Below, piece after piece: positions 35,061 through 46,890 of a stretch of DNA of 64,000 nt. Position numbers and translations under genes: made by a program. The first letter of the stretch is position 1. Each line of letters starts with the position of its first letter. Where the stretch lies: NCBI GenBank assembly GCA_012934845.2, contig WNNJ02003537.1, positions 124,001 through 188,000 on the forward strand, given 5' to 3'. The notes below the pieces were generated by a model. It had not been told where the DNA came from. It did no database searches and saw nothing but the letters and a program-made list of their open reading frames with translations. Source of the stretch: Pomphorhynchus laevis. Lineage: Eukaryota > Acanthocephala > Palaeacanthocephala > Echinorhynchida > Pomphorhynchidae.

Positions 35061-37747
35061 ATAAAAATGTGTGCAAAAGTGAATGCTAAAACGATGTCGG
35101 AGCTTCAAAGCTCAACAACTTTTGATGATTTTACAGCGGAATATGGAAGAAATGAACGATCTGGATCAAATGTTTCGTCTACTGGAGACAATTCTAACCA
35201 GGTTTGTGAAGTTTCTTGTTTATTAAATGCAGATAAGGGGCTGCTACCCCCGATTCCAAAATTAGCTAACCTGTGCATAATCAATTCAACAAAATCAATA
35301 GAGAAACACAATCTCTTCTCAACTTTTTTGCGAAAGTTTGTATCAATTCATCCAAACAGGGTGCTGTTCAATTCAGTGAAGATTTTGGACAATACTGTAA
35401 GAGTTTCCTTCACGAATGACTCTTTATTAAAGAAATACAAAGATTATTTTGACAAGCACCTTTTGGACTCTGGTTCCATAACGTTGAAACCCTTCAGTGC
35501 TCAGTTAAAATATCTAATTTTCCATTGTTTCTAACAAAAGAAGATTTGATAACCCTGAAAAAATTGTATGACCTCCACTCAATGAGGCAAGTCCTAGGTA
35601 AGGGGGCGACCCCCTCCCAGTGGCTTTTGCAAATACAGATCTTGATTCCGGTCTGCTTCTTTCTAAATCGTCAGCGAATCCTTTCCTAGGTTTTAACTCA
35701 GGATTCACTCTAATTGACGAAGACCGACTCACATTCACCCACTGTAACAAGTGTCACGCCTTGGGCCACTGGTGCTCTACATGCTGCAAGGCCTTGGTAT
35801 GCGGTGTTTGTGGTGCTGGGGATTGTCAGTATGCTTTAAAAGGGGAAATATGTCAGGCATCCCCCTCTTGCGCTAATTGTGGAGGGGAACATTTGGTCTA
35901 ATCAAGGAGCTGCAGAAGATTTAAAGAATATAAACAAATGTTTGTCAAGCCTAGAATCCCGATCAAATATACCTCTGCAGCTGGTCCACCAGTTGACCGG
36001 ATGTCAAACGCTAACATCATTCAACTTCTTGATAACCAGAAACAAGCTATTTTATTGCAATTTCAAACAATGATTAGACCTCTGCTATCCTTATTTGTAG
36101 GGATAACAGCTGCCCCCTTACCTAACGAGCTACTCCCTTGACACTCTAAGAAGATGGGGCTTCGGCCAAAACGGTCCCACCCCCAAAGGTGGGGAAGATG
36201 ATCAAGGAAAAATGGCCACACTGGGAAATGAAGATATTGTCCAGGGGCCTCCGGCCCCGGATGGGGATAGTGGCAAGGGAGGCAACCCTCTTGCACCTAG
36301 TTCTGTCTAGGTTGGCTGCCCCCGTCCAACTGATCTGCCACAATGGTGAGTAAACCTGAGCCTTTTTCACTGAATATTCTTAAGTGGAATTCGGGAGGTG
36401 CTTCTGCCCTTAGACTTTTATCTGCTAGAGACGCAGATGTTATAGTTCTTCATGAGACGTGGTATATCTGTCTCTTCCAGGACTTTACTCGATTTATCCC
36501 AAAGCAAATTTGTTCCCGCTATACTCCGTACATAACCCCACGTCACTCCTCTTCATACCATGGACTCTTGACTCTAGTTAAGTGCCCTTTGAGGTCCTCC
36601 CTCTTGTTAAATTAGTCTTGTCCAGCCCTGTCTTGTTTGGTAGTTTCACTCGTTAAGAACGGTAAACGCCTCAGTCTAGCCAACGTCTACATTCGTCCAG
36701 AAGAGATTCACAAAAACCGTGACCTCCTGGATGGTATTATCGATAGCGGCTATGACATGGTGCTAGGTGACTTCAACGACAGAACTGGTCGTTGGATAGA
36801 CGCAGCACTTCGCTGAGCCAGAAACGGCTATCTTATTCATAAACCACCGTCCCCCACCTTTCATTACACTTCAACGAATTCACTCCTCGACTTATTACTG
36901 CTCTACGAGAGGTGATTGTTAAAACCCTTCTAAACGGAGCAGTCGCGACAGCATCTATCCACATCTCATGATCTAATTCGCTGGCGGATAGAAGAGGGTA
37001 CTCTGCTCCGGAGAAGATTCCACTTTGACCCGATCAGAGTGGAATTTTTCCAGGCAGCTATTCAACGCTTCCCCTGAATTGCAAAGACGTAGTCTCGTAC
37101 ATCAGCCGCTTCTCTTTAAGATTAAAAGACCAGTTGCCCAAGTACAACCTTGTTCTAAACTCCGCTAAATCGCAGGTGGTTGTCTTTCATGGCTCCCCTG
37201 CGACCAAGAAAAAACTTTAGAGACTAGCACTCTCTGCGCTCCTCCATATTTGCCTCTGAACCACTCCCTTCCTTGACAAGTCGAGTAAAATACCTGGGGT
37301 TTACCGTTTCGGTGAACTGGTTGGCAAAAGTTAACCTGGATAGACTCAAACGTATCCTGAAGAGAGCTAGGTGGACTCTGAAACGGGCCCAGCATCTGTC
37401 GTTGAATGGGAAAACCCAGAAGCGCCTTTGGGGTACCTGGGCTACCTCGTGATTAGTCTTCTCAAGAGGACGTCCCCCAGAGCATAGGCTAAGGTTTCTT
37501 AAGCTCCTTGTCTCTTGTTTACCCAACATCGTCCGCAGCGATTGAATTCTTTAGGGGGTGAAATACCTCGGGGTGGTTCAATCTGAAGGCGGCGTGCTGG
37601 ATTGGTTTGGGGTATCAGATCCCCATAGATTTGAGGCCATAATAGGAAGAAGTCAAATAAGTTGATGACTTATTTTTTCTGTTGACTGACTGACTGTTTC
37701 TTTTTTGACGGACTTACTTGTTCAACGACACTTCCATTTATGTATTT
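35061..37747 (+). mobile_element. LINE family B (ORF1 with zinc knuckles, EN, RT remnant), 10-bp target duplication
   Basis: The target duplication TTATTAAGTC is exact at 35051-35060 and 37748-37757. ORF1 starts with an ATG at 35067, and after one or more frame breaks encodes three Cys-His knuckle-like clusters at about 35740-35890 (CNKCHALGHWC, CGVCGAGDC, CANCGGEH). The endonuclease region follows at about 36343-36920 (ILKWNSGGASALRL, and later MVLGDFNDRTGRW). The RT is mostly deleted, with KYNLVLNSAKSQVVVFHG-type pieces at about 37110-37420. The length of 2.7 kb is short for a full LINE, consistent with internal loss. The 5' end sits only 6 bases before the ORF1 ATG. Confidence 0.85.
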
Positions 37748-37757
37748 TTATTAAGTC

Positions 37758-37842
37758 TTCTTATTATACTTTAAGTATTTTATTCATATAAGCAGATAGT
37801 GGTTTTATTTTATTCATATAAGCAGAAAGTGTGACAGTAAAT
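37758..37842 (-). mobile_element. Penelope-like element, last piece of the nested copy
   Basis: The stretch AAGTATTTTATTCATATAAGCAG matches 57752-57775. Part of it is repeated in tandem (TTTTATTCATATAAGCAGA twice, 37779-37827). It ends where LINE A copy 2 begins. Confidence 0.65.
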
Positions 37843-40080
37843 AATGCCTTAATTTGTGCAATCAATCTGCGAAGATTAGAATTACTGACTGACAAATAGC
37901 GCTTGGCTTTGCATGGAGTGTATTTCAAAATATCATGAAATAGAGACTCCGCCCAATTAGAACGTGGGAGATTAAAATCTCTTAAGAGAATAAAATGTGA
38001 ATAGAGGCATACTGGTTGTAAATTGGATTTTATGAGTTCACAATATTTTCACAATATGGATTGAGAACGATACAAAATACCAATATATTCATGTTTGATA
38101 TGAAATTTGAGACTTTCAAAGGAACCATTAGGGTCGCTTACTTTAAAAACGTCATAAATCAAAAAATTATTTCGAACATAAGCGGCAACCTCTCCATACG
38201 TTTACCTGATTTCCTATCGCTTCGAAGTATGCTATACCCCGGAATATCAACAGGAACATCAACAATATATTGATGGATCCACAATTCAGTGACACAGAAT
38301 ACATCGTATGTGTGTGACAGAAAATAATGCTTTAACTCTACTATTTGTGCAATCAAACTGCGAAGATTAGAACAACCGACTGACAAATAGCGCGTGGCTT
38401 TGCATGGAGAGTATTTCGAAGCATTACAATATATGCTACTAAATGAGATTAAACGCCTCAATGATATACCTATACCAACTTTATTGCATAATGGTTGCGG
38501 TAAATTGTTATCCGCACTACTTTCTCGACTGTGATAGTTTATACTTAAGCGCTGGTGAATTGTCAACAATAAAAGAAGTCAGTAAGTTCCAACGAACAAC
38601 TGGGCGCCACCTGACATTCTGAAAATTTCGTATACAAAGATTAGTTTCACCTTTAGATAGACGACTTCGTAATTCACTGTTTGCTTCTCTTAACTTCAAC
38701 CGCTCTTCTGGAGATAAATCGAGGAGTATTCGATACGAAAGGCCTTTCAGACGATAACCTCGCATTAATAAAAACTTGCATGTTGTGAAGAAGATAGTGT
38801 AAGTTCCAATAATCAAGTCTTATCAGTTGACTTTTTACCAAGACGAAATAATTTCCGACTTCCAGACAATAAGCTTACTCTTCATCGCCGTTCAGCAAGA
38901 GCTGAGAAAAAACATCACGTAAATTAGATATGTCATCATCCACACGGCCCTGATAATTTTCAGCATTTGATTGAGGAATACCACTGAATAACAAATTATA
39001 GGAACGGTCAGATCTAAGACGATTATAATTGAGAGGTCTACAATCTAAGGAAGCGTTCTGAGATTTCGTATTTATAAGTATGCATCGATCATTGTCTCAA
39101 GTTGGAGTTTGGCCTATTAAAAAACGCACCTAGATTTAATATACAGCAATAAAGATCGGGTATTGTCGTTTTTTCAAGTGTTTAAGATTGGCAATCATCA
39201 ACACCATCAAATTCATTATTACAACGTGAGAGCGTAGGTGCAACTGTATCTAAGCAGACACAAGCGGGCGCATCCAATTTCGCAGACAAATCATAAGACT
39301 TGTCGTTTTGGATAGGGGTCGCCATTACTGGTTAAATCACATTCTTTGATATAGATGCACTGTTTGGCCAATCCTTTGATAGTAATGCTAATTGAGCAGT
39401 CGTTCGAAAACCACATTGGGCTATCTCGGAATTAGTCTTCTTTTCGAGAGGACGTCCGCCAGAGCAAAGACTAAGGTTTCTCAAGCTCCTCATCTCACGA
39501 TTGTCGATTATAGTCCGCCTCAATTTGACTCTTCGGGGGGAGGGTGAAAGACTCCGTATGGTTCAGTCGGAAAGCAGCGTGTTGGATTGGCTGTAGGGCT
39601 CAGATTCCGCTGGACCTGAGGCAGTAACAATATCGAGAATACTGAATGTTTTGATTTAGTTTTTGTCATGACTTGAACTGTTGTTTTTCTTCTGTCGCTA
39701 TTTTAGTTATTTAGTGGTTGTAAGGTATTTATTTAAGAAATTCCTTATTATTTATTAATTATTGGATAGTGTGGCATTACTACTGCGATCACATTATTGG
39801 TTGTTTTTATTTTGTCGCCTAGAAGTAAGTCATTTCGCTCATACCTGCGTACATTATTAAATTGTGTTACTATCGTCGATTTACTATAGCCTCTCTTATA
39901 TATATATCGACTAGTGAGCCCAAGACGACAATTTGATGGCACTTTATGGGCATTAAAGTCCATAGCGAGCGTAAAACATTTACTTTTAAATAATATATTT
40001 TTTGCTGTAGTATTAATCGCTTTTGATTTGACAGTAGATTTGAATGAATGAGAAAGCAATCCACATGTTGCAAAATTCAG
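37843..40080 (-). mobile_element. LINE family A, copy 2, interrupted by a family B fragment
   Basis: The minus strand carries the endonuclease region with YLSVGCSNLRSLIAQI and DVFCVTELWIHQYIVDVPVD (about 38400-38240), and ORF1 pieces at 38816-38520 and 40060-39750. The word SRYIYKRGYSKSTIVTQF parallels TYIWKRGYEKSILITRQF near 2860 in copy 1. Many breaks are present. A + strand piece of LINE B (about 39390-39700) lies inside it. Confidence 0.75.
39390..39700 (+). mobile_element. LINE family B 3' fragment inside LINE A
   Basis: It matches 37430-37650, the 3' end of LINE B, over the words GAGGACGTCC, AGACTAAGGTTTCT and GTGTTGGATTGG. Non-coding. It divides LINE A copy 2 in two. Confidence 0.7.
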
Positions 40081-40517
40081 TACTATTTACCATGATCTTA
40101 TTATATTAAACGTTTTTATTCACAATGTCCAAATTGCTTTGGAGAGCGGTAGCATTATAATGATTACGATTTCCTCCTAAACCTTTAGGTTTCCTGCGTG
40201 CATAACACAATTCGAAGATAAACAGTTTGTGATGAATATTGCTTAATAAATCGATGTATTCTTTCTTTACAGTTAAACAGATTTATCAGCGACGACAACA
40301 TCCTCATTCAATTCGCTATGCCATGGTTATTGCTCAGAGCATTCCCGGCTCTCCCTCACTGACATAAGCTAAACCATATCATTTAATTTTCAAAATCTGC
40401 AGTCCGTTTTATTCATTTTACAATTTTTGTTGCAAATCATTACTATTTTATTTACAACTCCGAGAAGAAAGAACCGAATGCAGGAATGACAAAAGGCAAA
40501 TCTAAGTAATATTTTTG

Positions 40518-40683
40518 TAAATAATTATCGGATCTGGATCAAAGGAAAGAAGAAATTATTTTTGATATTTCGCTAACTTCTGATAGCATCTACGGATGTA
40601 ATTTTCTGAAAATGCTAACAGAAGTTAGCGAAATATCAAAAATAATTTCTTCTTTCCTTTGATCCAGCTCCAATAATTATTTA
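40518..40683. mobile_element. MITE, copy 2
   Basis: Same element as 29528-29730, here a cleaner inverted repeat. GGATCTGGATCAAAGGAAAG and TTTTTGATATTTCGCTAACTT on the left are mirrored on the right. About 30 bp of loop. No coding potential. Confidence 0.88.
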
Positions 40684-41199
40684 TCAATAATGGATCATTA
40701 TCAACTATTTAAAATATAATATCTTTGTAATTAAAATTGTTTAATCCAAAATATTAACTGTTTTAGAACGCAAGGACTCAGCGCTAATACAGAACAAGAA
40801 ATAGTGAATTCTAGTTGAAAATATGAAATATTTTACTTTCAATGAAAATGTGTATTTATTGTTAGACAACGTTTTATTTTAATAATAAAATGATTTTCGC
40901 AACGACCAACACTATCGGTGTTGTTTAACTTTTTAACTTAAGCATGCTGTCATTTACAGTAAAGTGTGAGATAATCAAACATTAAATAACTCGGACTATC
41001 ATGAATTTCGTATTTCAAATTATCGATGAAATGAATAAACAACATAGACCTATGTTAAGTATACCACATCAAATTCCTAAATTTAATGAACCTTTAAACT
41101 AATTCTGATTTCAAATTAAAAAACGCGTAAAATAAGAAACAGCTAATAATAAGTCCATATTATATGCTAGCCATCTATATTAGGCTAGCCAAAAAGAAT

Positions 41200-42036
41200 A
41201 AATGTTACAAAGTCAAATATAAATGTTCACGTAATTGTTTCAGTGCACTATGCATAAATGATTTCGAAAATGTTTTATTAAGTAGCAATTGATGATTTAT
41301 TCTGTCAAATGCCTTGCTCAACACCTACATTGGAACGACATATCCAATAGTGCTGAATTATGACAAGATGAAAAAAATATTGTTTGATTATTTTAGATTG
41401 AGCTCCATTAAGACTTAGCGTCTTGCTTTAGTTCAGTGATAGTAGTTCTATATGTTCAGAAAAATATACAGTTACAAGCTGAGCTTGGACATGTATGTTG
41501 CGTATATGAATAAAGAGTAACCACCACCTTCATGAGAACGTATTTCATGGAAATAAAAATATCCTGCAATATTAATGCTTTCTGGATCACTTAACCATGT
41601 ATCAGTTAGCATGATAATGCCTGAATTGGTTGAGTAAGTAACATTAAGAATTTCATAGTGTTTACTCGTTGGCCCCTCTGACATTAGTGCATAACATTGT
41701 GTGATATGACAAAGATATGCGCTCAATTGCACTTCAAAAAGTTGGGCACAACTTGGGGCCGTCAATATATTCATGCGCCTTTTTTCTATTCTTTTTAGTC
41801 AGATATTTAGTGAATTGTGCGTTGAAGGACTAGTGACTTTTACATCCAAAGTTATTTCTAACTTGTTTCATATGAATAACGAATTGTTTATCAAGCTGTT
41901 CAATTGAAATACGTCAACGCTTTATTCTTAAATTACGTTTTTTGTTGAGCACAAGATAGATCTGGCTGAATGCACACTAAATTGAGTTTTATTGTTTCGC
42001 AAACATCTGACGTTATTCAGTATGTGATGGTGTAGA
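41200..42036 (-). mobile_element. LINE remnant (family D), left part, split by a hAT transposon
   Basis: Minus-strand pieces: LSKAFDRINHQLLLNKTFSK (RT) at about 41335-41265, and an endonuclease piece with IIMLTDTWLSDPESINIAGY at about 41620-41550. The RT and endonuclease pieces lie much closer together than in a complete LINE, so the copy has lost its middle. The element resumes beyond 44287. Confidence 0.7.
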
Positions 42037-44287
42037 GGAGGGATGGTCAAGCTTGGCATCCCGACGGCCATATTTCTATCGTCGAGGTACTTCAGGGGCC
42101 GGATCAATTTATAAATTAACGGATTTTACCGAAACACAGTATCATCTTTGAAGACTACAAATTTTAATTAACAATAAATTCCAAAATTCTTAAGCACATC
42201 ATGAATTTTAAAATATATTTATCAAAAAAAGAATTAATACGAATATATATTTTGTACTTTAGCCATGAATTCATTAATATTAATATCTATAGTGCTCAAA
42301 CATAACCTCAGGATGTTTTCTAGGTGCTCGTCAGTTATTCTTGTATGATTCTTTGATTTATTAAATTTCATCCTCGAAACAAATTATTCACATATATACT
42401 ACTAAAAAGAGAAATCTTTTTTTGCTAAGGCTCGCAAGTTTGGATATTTCTCTTCTTTATATATAAATTGTAGAAATCTATTGAAGAATGCTTATAAAAA
42501 TTGGATTCTAGTCAAATCCGCGTGGAGATCGAGAATCTCCATCGGAAGGTTTTCTGGAACATTATATACATCTGCATATGTTGGACGTGCAAATAAAGAA
42601 AAGATAAGTCCCTTGTTTTTAAAGTCTGCAAAACGTATAATAAATTGCTCTGTTAATGAGTGAATCTCGCTAGCATAGTAATTATAGGGTATGCTTTTAT
42701 GTTTTGAAAGAGTTGGGAAATGAAAATAATTTTGATTTTCTGTCTTTCTAGCAATGTTAAATTATTGCAAAAGGCTTCAATATGACCATGAAGTTCATGA
42801 ATCAATTGTTCCTGTTTTTGCAATTTTTTATTTAGCTCATTAGGGTATCCAGTAACATCTAGCAAAAACGCCAAATCACAAATCCAGTCATCCTCTTCTA
42901 ATTGTTCTACCACTTGTCCCTTTTTCTTCATAAAAGTGTAGATTTCATGTTTCAATTCATAAAATTGTTTAAGCATCTTACCTTTACTTAGTCATCTTAC
43001 TTCACTATAGTAACATACATCTTCACACCCATAAACTATATCGGCCAAGTATTCTTTAAATTGGCGATGGTTTAGTGCCTGGGATTTAATAAAATTGATA
43101 CTTGACACAGCAACCTCCATAACATCTGCAAATTTTATTGATTTTGCACAAATATTTTGTTGGTGAATGACACAGTGAAAAATCGTCAAGTCGTCTGTGT
43201 TTATTTGTAGCTCTTTTGCCCTTTTAAAAACTATTCCCACAACTCCTTTTTGTGCACCTACCATTGCAGGAGCTCCATTGGTGCATATACCAGTAAGTAA
43301 ACTCCACCTGACCCCAGATTTATTAAAAATCATATCCACTGTTTTAAACATTTCTTCGCCGGTAGTAGTTCCCTTTAAAGGTGCAAGTGCTAATAACTCC
43401 TCTATTATATTAATGTCGGAATCCACACCTCGAATAAATATAGCCAACTGTGCGGTATCAGATGCATCAGTACTATCATCCAATGATATTGAAAAACATG
43501 CTAATTTTTTAATTCTTTCTTCTAAACTTTTTTCTATGCCCTCTGCCATCATCTCTATCCTTCTAGAAACTGTACACCTCGACAGACTAATAGATTCAAA
43601 GTCTTTTTTGTTTTGTGAAGACACCAACTCTGCAACATCTAGTAAGCACTTTTCGATAAATTTACCATCGGAAAAAGACTTTGAATGTTTAGCAATTTTT
43701 TACTAATCAAAAAACTGGCTTTTACATTGCTAAAACATTGTGCATTTATATTGCTAAACATTTGTTGCTGAGAGTGCAAATTTTGTTTATATTTTTCCAC
43801 ATCCTCTTTTCGCTGCTACCCTTTAATATTTTGCTTAACTTGATGCTTAGAATTAAAATGTCCTTTTAAATTGTATTCCTTGACAACACCGACATAGACA
43901 TATTGCATATCAAACATACCGGAACCTCATTATGAAGAATAACATAATATTCTTCAGTCCAAAAATCTTGAAAATGTAGATTTTCTTCATCCACTTTTCT
44001 TATTTTATCCATACTCGTTTAGGGGTAAAATTCTGAAAGATAAATAAATATTCCAAGTTGAATAAATAAGAGTCTCTAAGTTCAAAACTAAAAGGAATAA
44101 CGATAGAGCAAAAACAATAAGAGTATTACTATGGGCCGGATGTCTATATCCATCATTGAAAATGCTAATCTATAACTAATGTATCATTGAACAATTAGGA
44201 TATACCATTTTCAAATTCTCTTGGCGGGCCAGATAAAAATGCTCGGCGGGCCAGATCTGGCCCGCGGGTCGGCGTTTGCCCATATGT
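42037..44287 (-). mobile_element. hAT transposon, decayed, with 8-bp target duplication
   Basis: A 2251-bp element flanked by GGTGTAGA at 42029-42036 and 44288-44295. The ends carry hAT-style imperfect terminal repeats (GGATGGTCAAGC; on the other side, reversed, ATATGGGCAAAC), with a subterminal GGCCCGCGGGCC-like block. The minus-strand transposase begins MDKIRKVDEENLHFQDFW at about 44012. After breaks it gives the long open piece 43627-42992 (FSISLDDSTDASDTAQLAIF, CTNGAPAMVGAQKGVV, IFHCVIHQQNICAKSI). Another piece at 42976-42653 (WICDLAFLLDVTGYPNELNK) completes the order. The type resembles the transposase behind vertebrate GTF2IRD2- and ZBED-like proteins. Stops occur in the N-terminal third, for example after SVLSRNTI. 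Confidence 0.9.
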
Positions 44288-44295
44288 GGTGTAGA

Positions 44296-44480
44296 GCCTT
44301 AACAAGAATACGCTGCTTGACATCTTTATTAAACTTGCCAATTCTTCCGTATCATATTCTGTCGTAAAATGAAGGATACTATTCAATTGCTTACATATAC
44401 CTTGATATATTTTAGCATTATTCGTCGTGGTAACAGTTCCTGAAATTATTATATTCTCTCCTATTTGCTAACTTTTAGTT
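44296..44480 (-). mobile_element. LINE remnant (family D), right part
   Basis: Minus-strand frame KQLNSILHFTTEYDTEELA and SLIKMSSSVFLLRL, directly continuing the LINE sequence cut by the hAT insertion at the GGTGTAGA target. The exact LINE domain is not recognised. Confidence 0.5.
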
Positions 44481-45278
44481 TCTTATAATATTTACTGGAA
44501 TTATAAACCTCCTCGGGGGATAACAAATGTTGCTAACAAGGCCTTTATAACAGTAAATTGAACGGTTTTCATAATTGAGCTGGTTGAACTATGTCTTCGA
44601 CCATTATCTGGTGTGTTAGAGCTGTTCAATATTTTAATCCTGTAATTTTTTTGATATTAATTAGTTGTTGATTTAAATTAATCGAAAAATTGTGCTTCAA
44701 TTTTCTCAAATACTTTTTTATGTTTTAGTTCATGTACCTTATTTATTTTGCTAACGTTATTAGCAAAATAAATTAATACAAATTCATCTACAACTTCTTT
44801 ACAATTCAGAAGCAGCACAGAAAGTGTTTAATCTTTTACCGTCGACACCAACGGGTACCAGTGGCATTGATCGCTTAAATTATAGAATACACAAAAATAT
44901 AATGATCGCTGTTTGTTAGTAGCTATACTAAAGGAACATTATTGCTTGAATAATAATTATCGACTAAAAGAGATCGAGTGCAACGATTCCAGTTGTACTT
45001 ATGGAGACAATAACAATTGGCATTAAAATATTCGATAGGATGTGATGATAAATCATTTTTCTGTCTTATTCTAAATTATTTTTATTGTACAATAGCGTAT
45101 CTTTATTAATTTGAGCAGCTTTTATTAATTCTTGTTAATAAATACATTTCCAGAGAGATACTTGAAATGTGATTTGATAACTTTGCGATAATGCTTTTTT
45201 CAAATACAAATCTAAAATCTTATAGATTACTCTATCATTAAGAAACTTAACGTAGTATCATTACAAGAGAGGATAATC
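44481..45278. other. AT-rich DNA upstream of the orphan reading frame
   Basis: No element or gene is recognised. It includes the 5' flank of the reading frame at 45279. No clear TATA box can be told from the general A/T background. Confidence 0.4.
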
Positions 45279-45923
45279 ATGCCCAAGCAAGCATCAACAA
45301 AGAAGACCAAACAGCATGTTCAAAACGAAACACTGAATTCTAAAGTCAAGCATCCAGCTCAAGGCGCAGAAATAAATCCGAAGAGCAAACATGTAGCTAC
45401 TCAAAAGAAAAGTCAAAATACCAATGCTAAGCAACAAACTCTAACTTTGGGTTCAAACTATGTACCTAAAAAACAAGTTATCAGCCATGATATAAATAAA
45501 TCAGCAACAAATTCTGCTAAGCCGAAACAACAGGCTACAAAAATGCAAGTTAAAACTCCAATTCAACACAATAAAGGCAGCCAACTACCTAAAATGCCAC
45601 GAAAGAATTCTGAAGCTAGTCAAAAAGTCAAAATACAATCTCAAAGTCATAGCATTAATCAACACACTCGAAATACTAAGCTTAACCCCAAACAGCATGA
45701 TCAAAGAACTAATCGAAAACAACATGTATCGCCATCGAAACCGACTAACAAACAAAAGCATCTGTTTATTACCCAGTCAGTTCAGAGGTCATTACAAAAT
45801 TCCAAAATACAAGGCTTAACTAACAAGTCTAATCAGGAACGTCAGGCTATAAACACAGACCACAAAATCAAACGTCAAATGACGAGTCCGAATATTATTA
45901 CACTCAATTTTTATATTAATTAA
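45279..45923 (+). CDS. Unrecognised basic, K/Q/N-rich protein (214 aa), orphan reading frame
   Basis: A single open frame from MPKQASTKKTKQ to NIITLNFYIN. The in-frame stop upstream is about 65 bases before the ATG. The protein is very rich in K, Q, N, S and T. It has no Cys or Trp, almost no hydrophobic residues before the last ten, and no visible domain, signal peptide or membrane segment. It looks intrinsically disordered and strongly positive, like a nucleic-acid or chromatin-binding protein, but that is only inference from composition. The repeated word KQH and phrases such as NPKSKHVAT and NPKQHDQRT hint at loose internal repetition. The stop codon overlaps an AATAAA that could serve as a polyadenylation signal. 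Base composition is richer in G+C than the flanks, and no transposon part is seen nearby. It could be a single-exon gene, one exon of a larger gene, or the ORF1 of an unknown element. Confidence 0.55.
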   Translation: MPKQASTKKTKQHVQNETLNSKVKHPAQGAEINPKSKHVATQKKSQNTNAKQQTLTLGSNYVPKKQVISHDINKSATNSAKPKQQATKMQVKTPIQHNKGSQLPKMPRKNSEASQKVKIQSQSHSINQHTRNTKLNPKQHDQRTNRKQHVSPSKPTNKQKHLFITQSVQRSLQNSKIQGLTNKSNQERQAINTDHKIKRQMTSPNIITLNFYIN

Positions 45924-46309
45924 ATAAAAATTTCAGATTCAAGCTTTTCTGTTCAAGCTTATTTTCTTGTAAAATAAGTTAAATTAATTAAAATTTCATT
46001 GTTTTTATTTTATAAACAGAATTAATTTGTTTTGAAATATAAAAAAAACGTTAACGTGGTTTCTGCTTTAAAAAGATTTTAATAAATTAAACTTTTAATA
46101 AACTAAACAAAAAAAATTGACATTAAGCAAACGAAATGTTTACAGAAATATTTTTCATAACCATATTTAAATTTAACCATATTTCTTAAACCATATTACT
46201 ATTTTTAAAACATAAACTTTTGTTTTATTATTTCACTAAAAATGAACTCATGCTATTTTAAATTATATAAAAAAGGATTTATTTTTGTGGCAAATGCGCG
46301 CCGGCACAC

Positions 46310-46890
46310 GCGTACATGACCACTTATAAAAAAGAAAAACAAACATCTAAACCATGTTATGAGAAGGTGGAAACGGAAGAGGTATTTGAATGTGACAAAG
46401 GAGGGAGCTGATTCCAGGCGAGAGGAGAGGGGACGAGAAAGTATCGGAGACAGTAATTGTTAGAGTAAATGGTAACCTAGAGTAAGAGGGAATGACAGGA
46501 ACGCAGTGATAGAGGTGGGATGAGTGTCGTTTAATAAATGGAGGTTGATGAACGATGGGGAGCCGACAGCGATGAGACAAAAAGTTACGATAAGGCAGAG
46601 TTGTATGCAGATGTGGATGGTGGGCCAGGAGTTGGGATGGATATGTGGATGTGTGATCAAAGCGACATAAACGTAGGAGCACTTGAACGGCGGAGTTCTT
46701 GATGCGTTGTAGTTGTAGGATGATGGATTTTGGAGAATTGGCGAAAAGGCTTATGCAGTTATCCATTTTAAAGAAAAGAAACGATGAAAGAAGATACGTT
46801 CAGGAACGGAAGTCGACAAGGGGGCGTATACGGTGGATGTCACGGAGAATTAAGTTAGACGAGCTGACCTTGTCGCGGATGAAAGGTGTT
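46310..46890 (-). mobile_element. LINE family C 3' fragment, copy 2
   Basis: Minus-strand frame LQRIKNSAVQVLLRLCRFDH and following, and the terminal VSDTFSSPLLSPGISS-type stretch, match 34080-34640. The end TGTTTTTC then GTGGTCATG matches the 3' end of LINE C. It is 5'-truncated and frame-broken. Confidence 0.8.

Noticed and set aside
43197-43706. A 169-codon plus-strand frame inside the hAT element
   Set aside because: It is antisense to the transposase, which has clear hAT motifs.
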